DNA from: JABEVB01 sp049965775
Lineage (GTDB): Bacteria; Planctomycetota; Phycisphaerae; WQYP01
Assembly: GCA_049965775.1 (NCBI GenBank)
Contig: JBMFVX010000139.1
Span: 1 to 7,189, forward strand
DNA length: 7,189 nucleotides
Direction of reading: 5' to 3'
Part shown: positions 1 through 6,131 of the stretch, piece by piece
How positions within the stretch are numbered: the first letter of the stretch is position 1
Layout of the letters: every line of letters starts with the position of its first letter
The notes under the pieces: model-generated
Seen by the model: the letters and a program-made list of their open reading frames with translations, nothing else
Databases searched by the model: none
What the model was told of the DNA's origin: nothing
Position numbers and translations under genes: made by a program

Positions 1-286
1 GCCAGCCGGCATCAATGTTGATATAGTTGTAGCCAAACTGTTTAAGCCGTGCGGCCATGACGCGCGCCTGCGCCTTTACAATTTTCGCATCCACCGCCCC
101 GCGAATTAAACTCCAACTGCTCCAACCCATAAATGGATGGGTCGCCGAGTTGGCCTTCTTAAACTGCGGCAGGTTTACGAGAGTATTATCTGTATCGCCC
201 GCCGCCGCGCACCGGGGCGACATCGTCAGGGCCGATGCAGCGATCACGCTTGTAGCTGCCAGGCAGCCGAAAAAGTTGCAGCGCAT
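1..286 (-). CDS. GH27-like secreted glycoside hydrolase (alpha-galactosidase type), N-terminal part, runs off the left edge
   Basis: The start codon is at 286-284 and 95 complete codons are visible before the window ends. Residues 1-29 look like a signal peptide, a hydrophobic stretch ending in RCAAAG, so the enzyme is probably exported. The mature part opens with the GH27 strand-1 signature: PFMGWSSW at residues 51-58, then a helix (about 66-85), then GYNYINIDAGW at 85-95, which matches the usual MGWxSW...GYxYVNIDdGW pattern of the (beta/alpha)8 barrel. The two catalytic aspartates of GH27 lie further along and outside the window, so activity cannot be confirmed. The family typically removes alpha-linked galactose, and some members act on beta-L-arabinopyranose or alpha-N-acetylgalactosamine. 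The ribosome binding site is weak (GGCGGAA about 8 bases upstream), but the in-frame stop at 398-400 and the signal peptide support this start. It lies 250 bases downstream of the esterase on the same strand and may share its transcript. Confidence 0.82.
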   Translation of the reverse strand, partial: MRCNFFGCLAATSVIAASALTMSPRCAAAGDTDNTLVNLPQFKKANSATHPFMGWSSWSLIRGAVDAKIVKAQARVMAARLKQFGYNYINIDAGW

Positions 287-536
287 TAAACTGTTCCGCC
301 AAGTTAAACAAACACACAATAATCGTCGGTTGGTTACGCCCGATGCGGGCCTTTTTAATGCGGCAAAGTGTGAACGTGGGTTAAGCCAACGGCATCGTCA
401 GATATTGTTGCTGCTGCCATGACCGCGTACGAATACTCGGCGATCTACTCGCTATTTGTAGTACGCCGTGGTGCCATGCAAGCCTTCGCCGCCTTGCGGC
501 AATCGAGTTCGATCCCCAAAGTAGGCACAGCCCGGG
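287..536. other. Spacer between the esterase and the GH27-like gene
   Basis: No coding sequence is convincing here. It holds a GC hairpin with a T-run on the plus strand (338-356, listed separately), a small GCCGC/GCGGC hairpin at 488-500 just past the esterase stop, and a 10-bp perfect palindrome AGCCCGGGCT at 529-538 that overlaps the esterase stop codon. No clear minus-strand terminator separates the two genes, so readthrough is possible. Confidence 0.5.
338..356 (+). terminator. Terminator-like hairpin reading on the plus strand
   Basis: GCCCG, loop ATG, CGGGC, then C and five T form a compact intrinsic-terminator shape on the plus strand. Both flanking genes are on the minus strand, where the hairpin is preceded by A rather than followed by T, so it does not serve them in the ordinary way. 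It may stop antisense transcription or be chance. Confidence 0.35.
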
Positions 537-1460
537 CTATTTACCAGCGCTAGCTGCCGGCGGCAGAAATTTCATTTTCTGCAGCCATGCTTTGCAGTCA
601 GCGGGCCATTGCACCGAATCGGTACCGCTGCGTCCCATGGTGAAGCCATGTTGCCCGTGTTTGAATTCGACAAACTTCACCGGAACATGAACCTCCTTGA
701 GCGCCTTATAAAAATCAATGCTGTTGAGGGGGTTGACCACATTATCGTCCGCAGCACAGCAGATAAATGTCGGTGGCGTGAGCTTGCTGACGGTGAGTTC
801 ATTGGAATAATAGCGGTCCAGCCCCAGCGCTGCCTTGTGACCCAGCAGTTCATAATGCGACTGCGGATGCGTAAGCCCGGGCATCATGGAAATCACCGGG
901 TAGCACAGCACCAGAAAGTCGGGCCGGGTGCTCAGGCGGTTGAGCGGATCAATCGCTCGCGGGTTACCGGGCAGAAAGTGTGTGCCGGCCATGGCGGCAA
1001 GGTGCCCACCGGCCGAGAAACCCATCACGCCTATCCGATGGGGATTGATTTTCCACTTCTGTGCGTTGGCTCGCAAAATCTGCACCGCGCGGCGTACATC
1101 CTGCAAGGGAAGCGGCACACCATTTCTGGGTATTCGCCTTAAGGGCAAGCGGTACTTCAGCACAAAGGCACTTACGCCCAGGGAGTTCATCCAATGGCCT
1201 GGTGCATAACCCTCCCCGTCCATGACCTGATAGGCATAGGCTCCGCCAGGGCATATCACCACGGCGGTACCGTTGGGATGCGGCGCCAGCATGGCTGTTA
1301 ACGTGGGCCATTCATTGTTGTTGGCGTTCTGCCACTTTTTGGGCACATCGAGCTTCGGCCAGACGGGAATAACCTTTCGTACGGGCGCTGCATGCGCCGG
1401 CCCGGCCAGCATTGCCGTACAGAAAATACCAAGGCACAACAAAAAAATACGGCGCGTCAT
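537..1460 (-). CDS. Secreted alpha/beta-hydrolase, acetyl-xylan-esterase/BD-FAE type
   Basis: A 307-residue serine esterase of the alpha/beta-hydrolase fold. Residues 1-24 form a signal peptide (basic MTRR, a hydrophobic core, then PAHA|AP), so it acts outside the cytoplasm. An oxyanion-hole motif PGGAY is at 71-75. The nucleophile elbow GFSAGG at 147-152 gives Ser149. The acid is probably Asp239 in ADDNVV, and the base His271 in GQHGF, so the triad is complete and correctly spaced. Close relatives include xylan and carbohydrate acetyl esterases and feruloyl esterases, so removal of acyl groups from hemicellulose is the likely role, though the substrate cannot be read from sequence. The start at 1460 is chosen because AAAGGAG sits 6 bases upstream and the signal peptide begins there. 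A longer frame from a GTG at 1499 would put 13 residues before the signal peptide. It is transcribed away from the GH3 gene and toward the GH27-like gene. Confidence 0.88.
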   Translation of the reverse strand: MTRRIFLLCLGIFCTAMLAGPAHAAPVRKVIPVWPKLDVPKKWQNANNNEWPTLTAMLAPHPNGTAVVICPGGAYAYQVMDGEGYAPGHWMNSLGVSAFVLKYRLPLRRIPRNGVPLPLQDVRRAVQILRANAQKWKINPHRIGVMGFSAGGHLAAMAGTHFLPGNPRAIDPLNRLSTRPDFLVLCYPVISMMPGLTHPQSHYELLGHKAALGLDRYYSNELTVSKLTPPTFICCAADDNVVNPLNSIDFYKALKEVHVPVKFVEFKHGQHGFTMGRSGTDSVQWPADCKAWLQKMKFLPPAASAGK

Positions 1461-1882
1461 TTTAAACTCCTTTACTGGTGTACACCGGGCAATGGTCACG
1501 TCCCGCCTCTTCCAGCAGCATCAAGGGCGTAGCGTACTTCACCTGCTGCCTTCGCGACGACCGGAGAGAACGCGATTGCAACTTGAGACACGGCACTCCG
1601 CTGAACAACAAGGCGTGCCAGAATCGCCGGAAACAAGTACCATTATCTGTTTAAGGTTGCAAATTCCCGCGTGTCATTGTTAAATAATGAACGGGATTGT
1701 GTTCCAGGTTCCTGTCCAAGTAACCGGCATAAGCGGTAATACTGGTACTTGAACCGGCGCTTTTTTTGCGTTTGGGCTGCATTTGACACCCTGCTTTGCT
1801 ATGAAAAAGCATTACTTTAGACAGGGTCTTAGGTGGTACGCTTGCGGGATTATTGCAAGATGCTCCAGATGCTCAAGCCGTC

Positions 1883-1902
1883 GCCCCGGCATGAGCCGGG
1901 GC
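1883..1902. repeat. Perfect 8-bp GC hairpin in the GH3 leader
   Basis: GCCCCGGC (1883-1890), loop ATGA, GCCGGGGC (1895-1902). All eight pairs are G-C. It lies about 135 bases before the GH3 start and has no T-run after it, so it is more likely a leader structure or a dispersed palindrome than a terminator. Confidence 0.6.
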
Positions 1903-1941
1903 ACGCCGGTAGGCCGCTGTCGGCATGGCGCTTTGCAAAAA

Positions 1942-1953
1942 GGCGCCGGCGCC
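1942..1953. repeat. 12-bp perfect palindrome GGCGCCGGCGCC
   Basis: Two tandem GGCGCC words form a self-complementary 12-mer in the GH3 upstream region. It could be part of a leader structure, as GGCGC at 1927-1931 can pair with GCGCC at 1943-1947. No function is assigned. Confidence 0.5.
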
Positions 1954-2036
1954 CGTACTATTTTCAAACCCATCCAATTAGATTACCGTTTGTTGTTTCT
2001 GCGCGGCGGACGTTTGCGCGTGTTTGGAGATCTCAT

Positions 2037-4568
2037 ATGAAAATAAGTGTTGGTCGCTGCCTGGTTCTGCTTGCTGTGGTGTTGCTTGGCGCCAATGCGG
2101 TGAGTGCCGCCGGCCGGGTGTTTCATCCGGCGCTGCTGAACTCGCAGAACATCAATCCGCAGCTTGAAGCCAAGGCGGAGGCTTTGCTGAAAAAGCTGAC
2201 GCTTGCCGAAAAAATCCGCATCATTGCCGGCGATGGGGCTATGCACACCATCGGCTTTCCAAAGGCAGGCATACCGGCATTAAAAATGAGCGACGCATCG
2301 GTGGGCGTGCGCGTGTGGGGGCCTTCGACAGCTTACCCGGCTTCGGTGGCGCTGGCCGCCACCTGGGATCCGGCGCTGGCATATCGTGTGGGCCGCGCTG
2401 TCGGCCATGACGCCCGCGCTCGAGGCGTAAATATTGTGCTTGGCCCCGGCATGGATGTTACCCGCGAGCCACAGTGCGGCCGCAACTTTGAATACCTCGG
2501 TGAAGACCCGTACCTTGCCGGCCACATGGCAGCCCCGTGGATTCGCGGATTACAGTCTATGCGCGTCGCCGCGTGTTCCAAACATTATGCCGGCAACGAG
2601 CAGGAAACCTGGCGCGGCGATGTCAACACCATTATCGGCATGCGGGCATTGCATGAAATTTATTTGCCTCCGTTTCGCGATGCCATCAAGCTGGGCAACA
2701 CCATGGACTTTATGTGCGCGTACAACAAGGTCAACGGATATTGGTGCTCGGCCAATCATTACCTGCTGACAACCATGCTTCGCCGCCGGTGGCACTTCAA
2801 GGGCCTGGTGATGTCGGACTGGGGCGCCGTGCACGATACGCTTGGCCCGCTGACCGCCGGCCTTGACCTTGAAATGCCCGGTCCCGCCTATTACAACGCC
2901 AAAGACATCATGCCGCTGCTCAAGAGCGGCAAAATTACCGAGGCAACCATCAACCAGCATGTGCTGCGACTCCTCCGCGTGATGCTCGCCATGGGCTTTA
3001 TTGGGCATACGCAGAAAATCGCCTCCATTCCGCTTAATGACCCCAGCAGCCGCGCTGCGGCCCTGCAGGAAGAAACTGAAGCGGTGGTGCTGCTGAAAAA
3101 TAAGGATAACATCCTGCCGCTGCATCGTTCCCAACTTCATACCATTGTGGTGGTTGGGCCTGATGCGTCGCCGGCGGTTACCGGCGGCGGCGGCAGTTCG
3201 TACACCACGCCGATCATCAAGCCGATCAGTATGCTCGCGGCGATAAAGGCGGCTGCGGGCAGCGCCGTGAAGGTGGAGTATCTGAAGCCGGGTCAGGATA
3301 ACAAGACATCGTTCACCCATTCGGTGTATCAGCCAACGGCTGGCAAGCCGGGCTGGACGGCTAAATATTGGCCCACGGCCAACCTTACGGGCGCGCCCAT
3401 CGCCACGGGGCATGTTGCACAAATCAACTTTCCGTGGCATCACAATTATCCGGTTAAAACAGGCCCGGGCGGTGCGTTTTCAGCACGCTTTCGCACCACC
3501 ATCAAGCCGACGCAGTCGGGCGAATACCTTTTTGACCTCGGCAGCGACGACGGCTCGCGGTTGTTTGTGGATGGTAAGCAGGTGATCAACAATTGGCGCA
3601 ACCAGGCGCTTACCTTTGAATCCACCCGGCTCAATTTGACGGCGGGCAAGGTTTATCGTTTGCGCATCGAATACTACAATGCTCTTGAGGGTGCCCAGCT
3701 TTATTTTGGGTATAAGCCTGTTTTCAAGGGTATAACGGATGCGGAGGCCACGCTTATTCGTCATGCCGATGTGGTCATTGCCTGCGTCGGCCCGCATGAA
3801 AGTGAAGGTTTTGATCGTCCATTTCATCTTCCGGGCGGTCAGGGCGCCATGCTGCACGAGGTTGGCAAGCTTAACCCCCATACCATTGTGGTGGTTAACG
3901 CGGGCGATAATGTTGCCATGAGCCACTGGATTCATCAGGTAGCAGGCCTGTTGTATGCCTGGTACCCGGGTGAAAACGGGAATAAGGCGGTTGCGGGCAT
4001 TATTTTCGGCAGCATCAACCCCAGCGGCAAATTGCCCGATACGTTTGAAAAGCACTGGAAAGATTCGCCGGCATACGGGCATTGGCCGGGGCACAATCAT
4101 GAGGTGCATTTTGCCGAAGGCATATATGTGGGCTACCGCTGGTACGATTCCAAGCATATAGCGCCGCGCTACTGCTTTGGCTTTGGGCTTTCATACACAA
4201 CATTTGCCATCAGCCACCTGCGGGTTTCGGCAACCGGCCATGGCCATGCCAAAGTTGTGCAGGTTGCGGTGCGGGTTTCCAACACCGGCAAGCGCGCCGG
4301 CGCTGAAGTGGTGCAGCTTTATGTTCGGCCGCCCTCGAGTGCGCACGTTGTTCGCACGTTTCAACAACTTAAAGCGTTTAAGCGCGTGATGCTTAAGGCG
4401 GGCCAAAGCAAGACGGTGCATTTAACGCTGCATTGGCGCGACTTTGCTTACTTTGATGTGCATGCGCCGCAAGGCGGAGCATGGCGCGTGCCTGCGGGTG
4501 TTTATGGCATTGCGGTCGGCTCGTCAAGCCGCGATATTGCGCAAACGGCCGATGTGTCGTGGCACTGA
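2037..4568 (+). CDS. Secreted GH3 beta-glycosidase with inserted PA14 domain
   Basis: An 843-residue retaining beta-glycosidase, probably beta-glucosidase or beta-xylosidase. A signal peptide covers residues 1-24 (MKIS, a hydrophobic core, NAVSA). The GH3 N-terminal barrel spans about 45-330 and shows MSDASVGVR (84-92), GRNFEYLGEDPYLAG (148-162), SKHYAGNE (181-188) and the nucleophile motif MSDWG (259-263), with Asp261 as nucleophile. The second alpha/beta domain starts near 345 and is interrupted at about 438-560 by a PA14 domain (WTAKYW, then the GSDDGSRLFVDG strand at 502-513). It resumes with VGPHESEGFDR (584-594), where Glu588 or Glu590 is the probable acid/base. A fibronectin-III-like domain closes the protein (about 735-840) after FGFGLSYTTF. 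This order matches yeast BglI-type GH3 enzymes, in which PA14 borders the active site and limits substrate length. The start is 2037 (GGAG with a 7-base gap). A longer frame from 1833 would put 68 Arg-rich residues before the signal peptide. Confidence 0.93.
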   Translation: MKISVGRCLVLLAVVLLGANAVSAAGRVFHPALLNSQNINPQLEAKAEALLKKLTLAEKIRIIAGDGAMHTIGFPKAGIPALKMSDASVGVRVWGPSTAYPASVALAATWDPALAYRVGRAVGHDARARGVNIVLGPGMDVTREPQCGRNFEYLGEDPYLAGHMAAPWIRGLQSMRVAACSKHYAGNEQETWRGDVNTIIGMRALHEIYLPPFRDAIKLGNTMDFMCAYNKVNGYWCSANHYLLTTMLRRRWHFKGLVMSDWGAVHDTLGPLTAGLDLEMPGPAYYNAKDIMPLLKSGKITEATINQHVLRLLRVMLAMGFIGHTQKIASIPLNDPSSRAAALQEETEAVVLLKNKDNILPLHRSQLHTIVVVGPDASPAVTGGGGSSYTTPIIKPISMLAAIKAAAGSAVKVEYLKPGQDNKTSFTHSVYQPTAGKPGWTAKYWPTANLTGAPIATGHVAQINFPWHHNYPVKTGPGGAFSARFRTTIKPTQSGEYLFDLGSDDGSRLFVDGKQVINNWRNQALTFESTRLNLTAGKVYRLRIEYYNALEGAQLYFGYKPVFKGITDAEATLIRHADVVIACVGPHESEGFDRPFHLPGGQGAMLHEVGKLNPHTIVVVNAGDNVAMSHWIHQVAGLLYAWYPGENGNKAVAGIIFGSINPSGKLPDTFEKHWKDSPAYGHWPGHNHEVHFAEGIYVGYRWYDSKHIAPRYCFGFGLSYTTFAISHLRVSATGHGHAKVVQVAVRVSNTGKRAGAEVVQLYVRPPSSAHVVRTFQQLKAFKRVMLKAGQSKTVHLTLHWRDFAYFDVHAPQGGAWRVPAGVYGIAVGSSSRDIAQTADVSWH

Positions 4569-4642
4569 ACCGCGTGGCTTGTTGATGTACAATTGCGGCT
4601 GGGCTTCTCGTAATAGAGTCGCCGGTTTTTGGAGAAATGCCT

Positions 4643-5407
4643 ATGGCCGCGTCCTGTATTGCCGCACAAATGTATACCCTGCGCGCGTTTACCAAAACGC
4701 CCCGCGATATAGCCGCCGCCTGTGCGCGGGTGCGTAAAATCGGCTACGAGGCCATACAGCTCTCTGCCTTTGGGCCGTGCCCGCCGGCCGAAGTTGCCCG
4801 CATTCTCAAAGGCGAAGGCCTTGTGTGCTGCGCGTCGCACATCAGCCTGGAAGAAATGACCGGCGAACTGCCGCGCATCATTGATGAACACAAGCTCTGG
4901 AAATGTCGCCATACCGCCATGCCGTGGCTGCCTGAAAACCATCGCACGCCTGCGGGCTACGAAAACATCGGCAAGCTGATGAGCACGGCGGCCACAACGC
5001 TGGCAGCCGCCGGCATAAGTCTTTCGTACCATCATCATGCATTTGAGTTGGAGCGCTTTGGCAAAACCACGGGCCTTGAGATACTGCTTTCGCATGCCGA
5101 TGCGTCGGTGCTGGCCGAGTTCGATACCTATTGGCTGCAGGCCGGCGGCGGTGACCCGGCCACTTGGATCAGCCGCTACGCGGGCCGCCAGAAGCTGATT
5201 CATCTTAAAGATATGGTCGGCGGCAAGAACAACCAATCGCTGATGGCTGAAATCGGCGAAGGCAATCTCTCGTGGCCGGCCATTCTCGCGGCAGCTAAAA
5301 GGGCCGGTGTGGAGTGGTACATTGTGGAACAGGACGAATGTCCGCGCGACCCGTTTGAGAGCCTGAAAATCAGCCTCGAAAACCTGCGGGCGATGGGGCT
5401 GCACTGA
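4643..5407 (+). CDS. Sugar phosphate isomerase/epimerase-like TIM barrel protein
   Basis: A 254-residue cytoplasmic protein without signal peptide, belonging to the xylose-isomerase-like / AP-endonuclease-2 barrel superfamily. Expected metal- and substrate-site motifs appear in order: SHIS (65-68), SYHHHAFE (128-135), EFDTYWLQAGG (159-169), IHLKD (186-190) and VEQDE (228-232). Asp161, His187 and Glu229 are the likely metal ligands, with Glu135 the probable fourth. Members isomerise or epimerise sugars, keto-sugars or inositol derivatives, and the FDTYWLQAGG form is common in proteins that sit beside glycoside hydrolases. The substrate cannot be named. Two in-frame ATGs lie 6 bases apart. GGAG at 4631-4634 is only 2 bases from the first (4637) but 8 from the second, so 4643 is preferred. 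The gene begins 74 bases after the GH3 stop on the same strand with no terminator between, so the two are probably co-transcribed. Confidence 0.85.
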   Translation: MAASCIAAQMYTLRAFTKTPRDIAAACARVRKIGYEAIQLSAFGPCPPAEVARILKGEGLVCCASHISLEEMTGELPRIIDEHKLWKCRHTAMPWLPENHRTPAGYENIGKLMSTAATTLAAAGISLSYHHHAFELERFGKTTGLEILLSHADASVLAEFDTYWLQAGGGDPATWISRYAGRQKLIHLKDMVGGKNNQSLMAEIGEGNLSWPAILAAAKRAGVEWYIVEQDECPRDPFESLKISLENLRAMGLH

Positions 5408-5526
5408 CGGGGCCCGCATCGGCGGTAAGCCTTGCAGCCATGCGGTCGTGTATAGCACCCGTTCACGGCTGCGCCGATGGGCAAGAGTTGTGGCGTTTTC
5501 TGCACGCCCCGCGGCGTGGGCGCCTC

Positions 5527-5586
5527 TTGTGGTGCGGGTATCGTGGCTGCTACATTTGAAGAGCAGGCTGGAAGCCTGCACCACAA
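5527..5586. repeat. Inverted pair of 24-nt hairpin repeats (copies 1 and 2)
   Basis: Copy 2 (5563-5586, plus) has arms GCAGGCT and AGCCTGC around a GGA loop, then the tail ACCACAA: a perfect 7-bp stem. Copy 1 (5527-5550, minus) is a degenerate copy that keeps the tail as TTGTGGTGCGGG but has a decayed stem. Facing each other, the two tails can also pair over about 60 bases. Confidence 0.75.
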
Positions 5587-5650
5587 GGCGGCCGTGGCCG
5601 CTTTGGCTGTAGTTTTGTTGGAGGCGTTGAGTCTGTCTGAGGTTCGAGCG

Positions 5651-5713
5651 GCAGGCAAGATGCCTGCACCACAAAAATGGCACATGTCTAAAAGCAGGCT
5701 TTGAGCGCGCCTG
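5651..5713 (+). repeat. 24-nt hairpin repeat (copy 3) plus a 43-nt-spaced partial copy
   Basis: At 5651-5674, GCAGGCA and TGCCTGC flank an AGA loop, followed by ACCACAA. Exactly 43 bases downstream, at 5694, the left arm recurs as GCAGGCT, but the right arm has decayed to GCCTG at 5709-5713. The 43-base unit resembles the one starting at 5725. Confidence 0.72.
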
Positions 5714-5724
5714 ACTTCCGGGGA

Positions 5725-5791
5725 GCAGGCAGGATGCCTACACCACAAGATGTGGCACGGCTAACAAGCAGGCAGGATGCCTACACCACAA
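5725..5791 (+). repeat. Tandem 24-nt hairpin repeats (copies 4 and 5), 43-nt period
   Basis: Copies at 5725-5748 and 5768-5791 are identical over 24 bases (arm GCAGGCA, loop GGA, arm TGCCTAC, tail ACCACAA) and start 43 bases apart. Both carry the same stem mismatch (C opposite A), so one is probably a recent duplicate of the other. The interval between them holds a CCACA/TGTGG hairpin at 5743-5755 that uses the tail of copy 4. Confidence 0.78.
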
Positions 5792-5794
5792 GCG

Positions 5795-5917
5795 TTATGC
5801 ACCGCCGAAAAGATCGTACGGGGTCAGGTAGCCTTTTTCTTCGAAGTGTTTGAGGGCGGCGGGCACATCACGGAAGACGGTGGTGGCGGTTTGTGCATAC
5901 TCCGCAGCGGGATGCCC
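5795..5917 (-). pseudogene. C-terminal relic of an unidentified protein gene
   Basis: Reading minus from 5917 to a TAA at 5797-5795 gives about 40 residues that look like real protein: it includes EYAQTATT, then FRDVPAALKHFEEKGY, then LTPYDLFGGA and stop, with helix-like amphipathic spacing and GC-rich third positions. The frame cannot be an intact gene. Upstream it runs straight into a hairpin repeat (5919-5942) and meets a TAG at 5983-5981, with no ATG, GTG or TTG in between. The only possible internal start (GTG at 5866-5864) would leave 23 residues. I do not recognise the family. The likely reading is that the 5' part was deleted or replaced when repeats accumulated here, leaving the 3' end. 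Confidence 0.55.
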
Positions 5918-5918
5918 G

Positions 5919-5942
5919 TTGTGGTGCGGGCTTCCAGCCTGC
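5919..5942 (-). repeat. 24-nt hairpin repeat (copy 6), minus orientation
   Basis: Read on the minus strand, it differs at one position from the copy at 5563-5586 (arm GCAGGCT, loop GGA, arm AGCCCGC, tail ACCACAA). It sits exactly at the truncated upstream edge of the gene relic, which suggests the element or the event that moved it set the breakpoint. Confidence 0.75.
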
Positions 5943-6009
5943 GCGGTTATTGGCTTCCTGTCGCATCGGGGTTTTGGCAGCTACGGCTCGGCGTTGGGAT
6001 GGCGAAGAC

Positions 6010-6067
6010 CAAGGGGGCCAAGGTAAGGGTCAAGGGGGCCAAAGCTTTATGCGTTTGGCCCCCTTGA
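6010..6067. repeat. 14-bp perfect hairpin preceded by a direct repeat of its left arm
   Basis: The left arm TCAAGGGGGCCAAA (6030-6043) and right arm TTTGGCCCCCTTGA (6054-6067) pair perfectly over 14 bp around a 10-base loop. CAAGGGGGCCAA, the core of the left arm, also occurs 21 bases earlier at 6010-6021. The right arm could therefore pair with either upstream copy. No T-run follows, so it is not a standard terminator. Confidence 0.75.
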
Positions 6068-6106
6068 TAAACGCTGCTTTTGTTGGGGTTTTGAGGGTGT
6101 TTTGGG

Positions 6107-6128
6107 CAAGGTGGCCAAGGTGGCCAAA
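6107..6128 (+). repeat. Short tandem repeat, CAAGGTGGC twice
   Basis: Two perfect 9-bp units at 6107-6115 and 6116-6124 are followed by a partial third (CAAA). The word is related to the CAAGGGGGC unit about 75 bases upstream, so the two may derive from one simple-sequence expansion. Confidence 0.6.
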
Positions 6129-6131
6129 TTA

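Larger units (their letters stand above)
1461..2036. promoter_or_regulatory. Divergent intergenic region between the esterase and the GH3 gene
   Basis: This 576-base stretch must carry the promoters for both divergent genes. A modest plus-strand candidate is TTGCAA (1657-1662), 17 bases, TTAAAT (1680-1685). A perfect TTGACA at 1783-1788 has no good -10 partner. A T7 run at 1761-1767 follows a GC-rich word but I could not build a solid stem for it. ACCCTG (1788-1793) and CAGGGT (1822-1827) form spaced inverted arms that enclose a smaller TGCTTT/AAAGCA pair, so this segment could fold or bind a regulator. A strong hairpin and a 12-bp palindrome follow at 1883-1953 (listed separately). No gene is convincing in any frame. 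Confidence 0.4.

Noticed and set aside
488..530. tRNA T-arm-like sequence (GAGTTCGATCCCC)
   Set aside because: The T-loop word is present but its stem does not pair, and no acceptor, anticodon or D arm can be built around it.
609..1142. 177-residue plus-strand open frame
   Set aside because: It is antisense to the esterase, whose complete catalytic triad and signal peptide leave no doubt about the strand.
1500..1640. Short minus-strand frame upstream of the esterase, ending in TGA near 1502
   Set aside because: About 43 codons with only a TTG as possible start and no ribosome binding site or recognisable motif. It is best seen as chance openness in GC-rich DNA.
2550..3443. 297-residue minus-strand open frame
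   Set aside because: It lies wholly inside the GH3 gene, has no recognisable motif, and reflects the high GC third-position bias of the true gene.
4569..4642. Separate promoter for the isomerase (TACAAT at 4587-4592)
   Set aside because: No acceptable -35 lies at the right spacing, and the 74-base gap without terminator fits co-transcription with the GH3 gene.
4502..5683. 393-residue minus-strand open frame
   Set aside because: It is antisense to the isomerase gene and the GH3 3' end, and its N-terminal part is translated hairpin repeat (FLWCRHLACRS). The plus-strand isomerase has family motifs and a ribosome binding site.
5200..5748. 182-residue minus-strand open frame with CGAGILPA
   Set aside because: This is the common false protein made by translating the hairpin repeats, and its second half is antisense to the isomerase.
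5651..5791. CRISPR array
   Set aside because: The 24-nt repeats start 43 bases apart in places, but the intervals are related to each other rather than unique, the repeats vary and occur on both strands, and no cas gene is near.
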